Below, in pieces: positions 58,517 through 64,000 of a stretch of DNA of 64,000 nt (position 1 is the first letter of the stretch; each line of letters begins with the position of its first letter). The notes below the pieces were generated by a model. That model made no database searches and was not told the origin of the DNA. It saw nothing but the letters and a program-made list of their open reading frames with translations. Both the position numbers and the translations under genes were made by a program. Origin of the DNA: Paraglaciecola chathamensis S18K6 (GTDB taxonomy: Bacteria; Pseudomonadota; Gammaproteobacteria; Enterobacterales; Alteromonadaceae); the NCBI GenBank assembly GCA_000314955.1, contig BAEM01000045.1, forward strand, positions 23,543 to 87,542. The letters are read 5' to 3'.

Positions 58517-58627
58517 AACTTGTTCCTCAATACGTTTTCGTTAACGTTTTTGGCGTATTTATTAAAACGTCAAGCATTGTTCATTGGCACCCCGCTCTAT
58601 TTCGTTAGCGCAGGGCGATTTAAGTAA

Positions 58628-59506
58628 TTACTTGTTTTTACCTTGGGCAAAAAGGTTGTCGAGCTTTTGCTCGTACTCGTGGTAATCCAGATAATCGTAC
58701 AGCTCCATGCGGGTTTGCATGGTATCGACGACAGAGGTTTGATCGCCCCGCTCTAAAATGACGTTGTAGACATTTTCTGCCGCCTTGTTCATGGCACGAA
58801 ATGCGCTTAATGGGTAAAGCACCATCGCAGCGCCCCACTCGCCTAACACTTTTTTGTTCCATAATTCGGTTTGGCCGAACTCAGTAATATTGGCCAAAAT
58901 CGGCACGTCTAAGGCTTCAGCAAACGCACGGTAATGCTCTTCTGTTTTAATCGCTTCTGCGAAAATACCGTCAGCGCCGGCAGCAACGTATGCTTTGGCA
59001 CGCTCAATAGCAGAGTCGAGCCCCTCTTGAGCGAATGAGTCAGTACGAGCCATAATGAAAAAGTCTGGGTCTGTACGCGCGTCAACGGCCGCTTTAATAC
59101 GGTCGACCATTTCATCTAACGGTACGATTTCTTTATTTGGACGATGACCACAACGCTTTTGGGCCACTTGGTCTTCAATGTGCACTGCAGCAGCACCGGC
59201 CTTTTCCATATCACGGATGGTTTTAGCAATGTTAAATGCACCGCCCCAACCTGTGTCGATATCCACTAAAAGGGGTAAATCACAGGCAGAGGTAATGCGC
59301 TGCACATCAACAATCACGTCATTGAGTGACGTCATGCCTAAATCTGGCAGACCGTAAGATGCATTCGCCACACCGCCGCCAGATAAGTAAATGGCTTTGT
59401 GTCCAATCTTTTTAGCCATCATGGCGGAATACGCGTTGATCGCACCAACGATTTGCAACGGCTTATTATCCGCTAACGCTTGACGAAATTTTTGACCTGG
59501 GCTCAT
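58628..59506 (-). CDS. prpB: 2-methylisocitrate lyase
   Basis: Cleaves 2-methylisocitrate to pyruvate and succinate. The catalytic cysteine is Cys119 in [11 protein letters not shown]; the metal-binding region is [21 protein letters not shown], and the N-terminus carries [25 protein letters not shown] (in parts). Length 292 is standard. It follows the regulator gene by 99 bases and is the first enzyme gene of the operon. Confidence 0.97.
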   Translation of the reverse strand: MSPGQKFRQALADNKPLQIVGAINAYSAMMAKKIGHKAIYLSGGGVANASYGLPDLGMTSLNDVIVDVQRITSACDLPLLVDIDTGWGGAFNIAKTIRDMEKAGAAAVHIEDQVAQKRCGHRPNKEIVPLDEMVDRIKAAVDARTDPDFFIMARTDSFAQEGLDSAIERAKAYVAAGADGIFAEAIKTEEHYRAFAEALDVPILANITEFGQTELWNKKVLGEWGAAMVLYPLSAFRAMNKAAENVYNVILERGDQTSVVDTMQTRMELYDYLDYHEYEQKLDNLFAQGKNK

Positions 59507-59605
59507 GTTACTTGCTCCTTAAGGTAGTTATATGGCAATGAGGTGAGCATTCACCCCAGTACATTCATTAAAGGGTTAATTGATGACAGCGACATGACGC
59601 CACAG

Positions 59606-60274
59606 CTAACCCTGCTCTGGCGCTAATTTGCGCTGAATATTATTTTTCGAATATAAAATATGCCGGCGCATGAGCATTTCAGCTAATTCTCCGTCACGAT
59701 TCGAAATGGCTTGAACAATATGTTTATGCTCATCAAACGCCGTGCTTACGCGAGGGCCTGACATGCCTAACTGCACACGATACATGCGCACTAGGTGATA
59801 AATACCGTTGACGAGCATAGCGATAAGATGATTATTTTTACTGCCTAAAATAATGCGGTAATGAAAGTCCACATCCCCTGCTTCTTGATAATAAGAGCCG
59901 TGATTTTTCACGTCTTGGGAGTGCACATTTAACAGGCCATTTAAGTCGGCTATCTCGTCGTCTGTCATGTTTTGCGCCGCAAGTCTTGCAGCCATGCCTT
60001 CAAGGGACTCTCGAACTTGGTATAGATCCACCAGCCCTTCTGCTGATAAAGACACCACCCGGGCCCCCACATTAGCTTTACGCTCAACGATATGACACGC
60101 TTCTAAGCGGTTTATCGCTTCACGAACGACTGCTCGGCTTACACCATACTTTGTCGACAATTCGGTTTCGCTTAATTTTGAACCGGCTAGCACCACACCT
60201 TCAACGATGTCTTTTCGCAGCTGAAAAAAAGTTTTATCAGCAGCAGTAATAGGCTGTTCGGTTAGATTTTGCAT
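59606..60274 (-). CDS. GntR-family (FCD-type) regulator of the propionate operon
   Basis: A 222-residue regulator. The winged helix has VEGVVLAGSKLSETELSTKYGVSRAVVREAINRLEACHIV (in parts, residues 20-60), and the C-terminal FCD domain has YQVRESLEGMAARLAA and DVDFHYRIILGSKNNHL with histidine metal ligands; DEHKHIVQAI is the next conserved segment. It is the first gene of the prp operon and replaces the sigma-54-type PrpR of enterobacteria. Two perfect palindromes TTGTCGACAA stand upstream, which fits autoregulation. The inducer is likely a methylcitrate-cycle intermediate, by analogy. Confidence 0.92.
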   Translation of the reverse strand: MQNLTEQPITAADKTFFQLRKDIVEGVVLAGSKLSETELSTKYGVSRAVVREAINRLEACHIVERKANVGARVVSLSAEGLVDLYQVRESLEGMAARLAAQNMTDDEIADLNGLLNVHSQDVKNHGSYYQEAGDVDFHYRIILGSKNNHLIAMLVNGIYHLVRMYRVQLGMSGPRVSTAFDEHKHIVQAISNRDGELAEMLMRRHILYSKNNIQRKLAPEQG

Positions 60275-60365
60275 GGACGTAGCTTGGTTCCCGACAATTT
60301 AAGGTGTTTTTTAGCGAATGTGAGTAAGGTTTACGCTGAACTGAAAATCGCTCAACAACCTGATG

Positions 60366-60375
60366 TTGTCGACAA
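60366..60375. promoter_or_regulatory. prp operator 1
   Basis: TTGTCGACAA, a perfect palindrome 92 bases upstream of the regulator start. A third, degenerate half site CCCGACAATT lies at 60290-60299, nearer the start codon. Confidence 0.75.
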
Positions 60376-60415
60376 TATAGCAAAGTTGTTTGGTTTTTCA
60401 AGAGGGAATGGTGGG

Positions 60416-60429
60416 AATTGTCGACAATT
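60416..60429. promoter_or_regulatory. prp operator 2
   Basis: AATTGTCGACAATT, a 14-base perfect palindrome, with its centre 52 bases from operator 1, close to five helical turns, so both could be bound on one DNA face. Confidence 0.75.
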
Positions 60430-60476
60430 CGTTGTTTTTTCAACCTTGCAGTTGTTTATGCGCTTTGCTTACTTTA

Positions 60477-60575
60477 TGGCCTTCGGCCACTTATGGTCTT
60501 TGACCACTTATGCACTGCGTGCACTGAGCACAGCTTCGCTGCTTACTTATGGCCTGCGGCCACTATGCGCTGCGC
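60477..60575. repeat. Array of short three-base-loop hairpins
   Basis: Five to six small inverted repeats follow each other within 100 bases: TGGCC-ttc-GGCCA (60477), TGGTC-ttt-GACCA (60494), TGCAC-tgc-GTGCA (60511), CAGC-ttc-GCTG (60531), TGGCC-tgc-GGCCA (60550) and GCGC-tgc-GC near 60567. ACTTATG-like spacers separate most. The stems differ in sequence but keep the pairing, which is the sign of a structure, not of a sequence repeat. Non-coding on both strands as far as I can tell. Confidence 0.75.
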
Positions 60576-60612
60576 TTATGGTATCCATGCAATCGACCCA
60601 GTGTTAGCCTTC

Positions 60613-60636
60613 GATGCTCGGGGTGACTTGAGTCGG
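60613..60636 (-). repeat. Inverted copy of the right-end repeat at the left edge of the island
   Basis: This 24-base stretch, with core GGGGTGACTTGAGTC, matches the reverse complement of the repeat segments at about 63282-63304 and 63846-63868 with few differences. It lies just before the AT-rich gene cassette, so related sequence flanks the cassette in opposite orientation. Confidence 0.6.
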
Positions 60637-60917
60637 TGAACAAAGCAAAGCATGCGCTTCGCTTACTTATGAGCACAGAAAAATACTCGTTGCCTTCGAC
60701 TCTTCCGGATAACAGCAAGATCTTGGATGTTTTCCGTATTTCTACAAAAGCGTGTTTAAGAAATGGAAAAAATTTAACCTGTACAATAAGTTACGGTGTA
60801 TGCTAAAAACGACATATGGGGAAAGGCGGAAAAATGCTGTGTTTAATACGCGGATGCAATCACGGCATTTCACAAGATATTAATATTGTTATGCACACTG
60901 ATAAGGAAGTTTAAAGA

Positions 60918-61664
60918 ATGAGTTACGAAGTTAAGTATCAAAATTCTGCTGGTCGATTATTAGCGCTACTAAAACAGCTAAAACCTAATCAGCCGTTTGT
61001 AAATCAGCTAGCCCCATTATTGCTTAACAAAAATGTTGCGAATGATCATAAATCAAAATCCTCATTGGGACTACAGTGTATTGTCTCGCTCCACCAGATG
61101 TACGCTCAGTTCATTGAGGACATAGAAAATAGCGAAATGAGTGAAGAAGAAAAAGCAGTCTATATGAAAGGCCTAAACTCACTCGCGACAATTGTTTTTC
61201 CTACTAACTTTGACAAAGGTGTCCGTCAAATAAGTGAGGCTGAAACTGCTTTACTTGAAGTTTGCGCAACTCGGATAAAAAAGGAAGCGGTATTAGATAA
61301 AAATGACATAGAAATTATAAGATCACTGATATCCGAGTTAAAGGGCGAAATAGAAAGCCTACCGAAAAAAGATCCACTAAAAATAATTTTAAATGAACTG
61401 ATTCGTTTGTGTGAGGACGCAATCAATCGATTCCACATCCATGGTGCTGACGGCCTCAAAAAAGCATTTAAAGGTATGCTTGCAGAAGTAGCGGAAATTG
61501 AGTTTCATAGCGATATAGATACAAAAGAAATAAAAAAATCAGAGAAATGGGCGAAAACCGTCAATTTAATCAAAAAAGTTGATGAAGTCGCTGCAAAAAC
61601 TCTCAAATACAAACCATTATTGGCGTTTGGTTCAAAACTTTTTTTAGGGGATGGTGGCGCATAA
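60918..61664 (+). CDS. Hypothetical helical protein, first gene of the accessory cassette
   Basis: A 248-residue protein I do not recognise. It is predicted mostly helical and charged: an N-terminal region with AGRLLALLKQLKPNQPFVNQL, a middle with LHQMYAQFIEDIENSEMSEEE, then long helices rich in Lys and Glu (IEIIRSLISELKGEIESL, AINRFHIHGADGLKKAFKGML) and a slightly hydrophobic end (YKPLLAFGSKLFLGDG). No signal peptide. AAGGAAG precedes the ATG. Base composition is clearly more AT-rich than in the prp genes. It is followed 41 bases later by a second small gene and then an FRG-domain gene, all on one strand. The set may be a defence or toxin-type module, but nothing in this protein shows that by itself. 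Confidence 0.65.
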   Translation: MSYEVKYQNSAGRLLALLKQLKPNQPFVNQLAPLLLNKNVANDHKSKSSLGLQCIVSLHQMYAQFIEDIENSEMSEEEKAVYMKGLNSLATIVFPTNFDKGVRQISEAETALLEVCATRIKKEAVLDKNDIEIIRSLISELKGEIESLPKKDPLKIILNELIRLCEDAINRFHIHGADGLKKAFKGMLAEVAEIEFHSDIDTKEIKKSEKWAKTVNLIKKVDEVAAKTLKYKPLLAFGSKLFLGDGGA

Positions 61665-61705
61665 CAAACCAAGGCAGCGGGGCGTTAAGTTCCTAAAGGG
61701 AAATT

Positions 61706-62119
61706 ATGAATAATTTGGATGTGTTTAATATAGCTTCACTTGAAATATTTCACTGTTGTTTAGATACTTTTCCACTACCAACCGAATTGATAACCGTTGA
61801 TCTGGCAGTCAACATATCCGGTTACTTCGAATCACCTAAAAATGATGAAAGCTATCAATCTCATTTTGACAACTTAGACGATACTATCCACGAAACTATT
61901 AGCTGGCTTAAACATGAGGGTTTTTTAGTTGATAAAGGCTCTAGCATTGACAGCTATGCTGTTGTCTTGTCGCAAAAAGGTCTTAATGCAGTAAACAGCG
62001 TGCCTAGGTTTCTAGAAAGTAAGAAATCGTTCAAAGACTATTTCAGTTCAGGTCTATCCAACTTGCCCTTCAATATAGCATCAGGGGTCATGGTTGAATT
62101 TTTTAAAACCGGAACATAA
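61706..62119 (+). CDS. Hypothetical small winged-helix-like protein
   Basis: A 137-residue protein. Segments such as FNIASLEIFHCCLDTFPLPTEL followed by a helix, DTIHETISWLKHEGFLVDKG, and a strand-turn-strand with AVVLSQKGLNAVNSVP look like a winged-helix fold (helix, helix, wing), seen in small proteins of unknown role beside accessory genes. The recognition-helix position is ETISWLKHEGFL. The C-terminus has the Gly/Ser-rich FSSGLSNLPFNIASG. AAGGGAA precedes the ATG at 61706. It could be a regulator or adaptor of the cassette; that is inference. Confidence 0.6.
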   Translation: MNNLDVFNIASLEIFHCCLDTFPLPTELITVDLAVNISGYFESPKNDESYQSHFDNLDDTIHETISWLKHEGFLVDKGSSIDSYAVVLSQKGLNAVNSVPRFLESKKSFKDYFSSGLSNLPFNIASGVMVEFFKTGT

Positions 62120-62196
62120 TAATCTATTCAACCGGTCCCAAACTCTCTGGCTGATTTCGGTACGCTCACAGTATAACCGCAAGCTTGGGTCGTTAA

Positions 62197-63156
62197 ATGG
62201 TTACTGTATTCAAGGAGTTTATTATCAAAATTGACAAAAAAGAATCAAAGTGTGGCAGTGTAAGAACTCTCCTTGGATTAATACCAGAGCTTTCCGATAA
62301 TGAAACAACTATTGTGTTTCGAGGTCACGCTGATAAATCATATGATATTAAGCCATCTATATATCGTAAGAATGAATGGCATAGTAATGAAGATAAAATT
62401 GTTCGTGAAATTTTAATGAGGTGCCCGGCAGATTTTTCCCATATGCAAACCAATTTTGAAAAGCTTGTGAAAATGCAACACTATGATTTACCCACAAGGC
62501 TTTTAGATATAACTCAAAATCCATTAGTCGCATTATATTTTGCATGTGTAGGTGCAGATGAAAAAGAGAAAGATGGAGAAATTGTATTCTTCAAAATTCC
62601 CAAAAAAGAAATAAAGTACTTTGATAGTGACACCGTAAGTGTAATTTCAGGTTTAGCGTGGGCAAAAGATGATTTTGAAATAGAGCGTAAACACGAAAGG
62701 GATGACAAAGCTTTCCATAGAAGTAATGATCATGCTTTAAAACTTATGCATATAATTAAACAAGAAAAACCGTATTTCTTAGAAAAAATTAATCCTATGC
62801 ATTTGCAGTCAGTTGTTTGTGTTAAACCCAAATTAGATAACCCACGAGTTATTCGTCAAGAAGGGTCGTTTTTGTTATTTGGTATAGATAGAAATAAACA
62901 TCAAATTCCGACGATTCCAGACGAATGGTTATATTACCCAAAAGAGCGAAGAGTAATTATAAAATCAACCGATAAAGAACAAATTCTTAAACAACTTGCA
63001 ACTATTGGAATTTCCAGAGATAAGCTTTTCCCTGAAATTGATATGGTTTCTCAATTCATAAAAAATGAATATGGTTTAGACAAAAATGAATTTATATCTA
63101 ATCATTCAAAGCGCATATCATCACAGTTAAAAGGGCCAATTTTTATGTCAAGGTAA
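62197..63156 (+). CDS. FRG-domain protein
   Basis: A 319-residue protein whose N-terminal half is an FRG domain. The motif that names the family is in TIVFRGHADKSYDIKPSIYR (residues 38-57), and the second block is MQHYDLPTRLLDITQNPLVA (93-112), followed by ALYFAC. FRG domains occur with nuclease, TIR or unknown domains in phage-defence and toxin settings; their chemistry is unsettled. The C-terminal half (about 170-319) is Lys-rich and has no recognised domain. AT-rich like its two upstream neighbours. The ATG at 62197 has no clear ribosome site; AAGGAG lies inside the frame at 62213, so an alternative internal start is possible. Confidence 0.8.
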   Translation: MVTVFKEFIIKIDKKESKCGSVRTLLGLIPELSDNETTIVFRGHADKSYDIKPSIYRKNEWHSNEDKIVREILMRCPADFSHMQTNFEKLVKMQHYDLPTRLLDITQNPLVALYFACVGADEKEKDGEIVFFKIPKKEIKYFDSDTVSVISGLAWAKDDFEIERKHERDDKAFHRSNDHALKLMHIIKQEKPYFLEKINPMHLQSVVCVKPKLDNPRVIRQEGSFLLFGIDRNKHQIPTIPDEWLYYPKERRVIIKSTDKEQILKQLATIGISRDKLFPEIDMVSQFIKNEYGLDKNEFISNHSKRISSQLKGPIFMSR

Positions 63157-63183
63157 CCTATGAATTAACAAGGGAATTAACAA

Positions 63184-63420
63184 GACACCCATGTTAATTT
63201 ATTTCGAATCGACACTCGACGACACTGTTTTTTTAGAGGCGTAGCCAATGCTTTTGGCGACTTTGTCGCTGCTTTTCCTACTGAATCAAGTCACCCCGGG
63301 CACCTTGGGCGAGACGCGCAACCGACCAACAGAAGATACGAAGACACCCATGTTAATTCATTTCGAATCGACACTCGACGACACTGCTTTTTTAGGAAGA
63401 TACGAAGACACCCATGTTAA
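63184..63420. repeat. Left cluster of the direct-repeat family
   Basis: Contains three copies of GACACCCATGTT (63184, 63343, 63407) and two of TTTCGAATCGACACTCGACG (63202, 63361). A small hairpin GGCGAC-ttt-GTCGCT occurs between them. The block from 63184 to 63354 is repeated at 63749-63918 with scattered changes. Short frames inside it (for example 63248-63436) are repeat translation, not a gene. Confidence 0.85.
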
Positions 63421-63511
63421 AAATGTTCGTTGTTAGATTGTCGGTGAATGAAGCTGTTACAACTCATTTATATCCCTCCTTGCCTACTATACGCGAATTG
63501 CGTACACTTTA

Positions 63512-63745
63512 ATGATGAAGTGTATATTCGTAGAATCAAAAATATTTGAGAAATATCGAGATGACTACCTCAGTGATGAAGAGTTTAGGCTCTTTCAGGC
63601 TGAGCTAATGTCAGACCCCAAGCAGGGGGATGTCATTCAAGGTACAGGTGGTTTGCGCAAGCTTCGAGTTGCAAGTAAGGGTAAAGGTAAGCGTGGTGGT
63701 TCACGTGTCATTTATTACTTTTTTGATCAAAAACAATCGAATTAA
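63512..63745 (+). pseudogene. C-terminally truncated HigB/RelE-type toxin
   Basis: The 77-residue product starts MMKCIFVESKIFEKYRDDYL and keeps most of the RelE/HigB fold: FRLFQAELMSDPKQGDVIQG and GLRKLRVASKGKGKRGGSRVIYYFF. Intact relatives continue for about 30 further residues (a strand and helix of the type TLYAKNExxDL); here the frame ends at QKQSN just where the repeat (TTAACAGGACACCC) begins. No antitoxin gene follows. The repeat junction therefore probably cut the toxin gene, which would be inactive. Confidence 0.7.
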
Positions 63746-63748
63746 CAG

Positions 63749-64000
63749 GACACCCATGTTAAATCACTTCGAATCGACACTCGACGACACGGCTTTCTTA
63801 GCGGCGTAGCCATTGCTTTTGGCGACTTTGTCGCTGCTTTTTCTACCAACTCAAGTCACCCGAGTATCTTGGGCGAGACGCGCAACCGACCAACAGAAGA
63901 TACGAAGACACCCATGTTAAAAATGTTCGGAAGATACGAAGACACCCATGTTTATTCATTTCGAATCGACACTCGACGACACTGCTTTCTTAGCGGTGTA
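63749..64000. repeat. Right cluster of the direct-repeat family, continuing past the window
   Basis: Second long copy of the repeat block, then two more GACACCCATGTT copies (63907, 63941) and two TTTCGAATCGACACTCGACG-like copies (about 63767 and 63959). The sequence is still inside a copy at the window end. The first copy of this cluster starts TTAACAGGACACCCATGTTAA, where TTAACA and TGTTAA are inverted repeats. Confidence 0.85.

Noticed and set aside
60470..60600. CRISPR array
   Set aside because: The units are 17-19 bases, have no constant repeat plus unique spacer structure, and there are no cas genes.
63248..63436. 62-codon frame in the repeat region
   Set aside because: It is a translation of the repeat unit itself; the second copy of the block does not keep the same frame.
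63184..64000. Integron attC sites with gene cassettes
   Set aside because: Repeats bracket small genes, but I could not find paired GTTRRRY/RYYYAAC core sites in the expected arrangement, and no integrase is seen.

Overview
The window looks like a chromosomal segment of an agar-degrading marine gammaproteobacterium of the Alteromonadales (Glaciecola/Paraglaciecola/Pseudoalteromonas type). The basis is a GH50 beta-agarase beside a GH2 beta-galactosidase, the GntR/AcnD/PrpF form of the methylcitrate pathway, DUF3466 and DUF4397 surface proteins, a multihaem cytochrome with TPRs, and moderate GC content. The species assignment is inference. No rRNA, tRNA or CRISPR was seen.

Layout. 1-9 kb: end of a HutC-type GntR regulator, then a complete cytochrome bd operon cydABX-DC on the minus strand, behind a region with a perfect 24-bp palindrome and an FNR-like site; then a LysE exporter, a VOC protein and a decayed acetyltransferase. 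9-20 kb: an octahaem cytochrome/TPR protein, homogentisate catabolism (hmgA, fahA, maiA), a frameshifted ghrA-like dehydrogenase, an acetyltransferase, a bestrophin and an AtoE fatty-acid transporter. 20-23 kb: two cupin proteins, each divergent from a regulator (TetR, LysR). 23-28.6 kb: the agar genes GH50 and GH2, which share TTGTTAACAA operators; the GH2 gene has a frameshift in its signal peptide. 28.7-38.6 kb: a glutathione/formaldehyde group (frmA, fghA, gshA), an SMR pump with a divergent LysR, a VOC protein, a membrane-anchored glutamate-synthase-domain protein, a ThrE exporter and an SDR. 38.7-45 kb: a cytochrome c/Vgb-propeller fusion and three secreted or surface proteins, two of them rich in acidic residues. 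45-53 kb: eutBC without other eut genes, an alcohol dehydrogenase, an OYE reductase, a diguanylate cyclase and an MFS transporter. 53.4-60.3 kb: the propionate operon (GntR regulator, prpB, prpC, acnD, prpF) with clear TTGTCGACAA operators and a strong terminator.

From about 60.4 kb to the end the sequence changes character. There is an array of tiny hairpins, an AT-rich three-gene cassette (unknown helical protein, small winged-helix-like protein, FRG-domain protein), a HigB/RelE-type toxin cut short at its C-terminus, and a family of direct repeats that brackets the toxin and recurs inverted at the left edge. This looks like an acquired, defence-like accessory island and is the most likely place for an undescribed system. 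The other observations most worth checking are the cyd palindrome, the shared agar operators and the two frameshifts.
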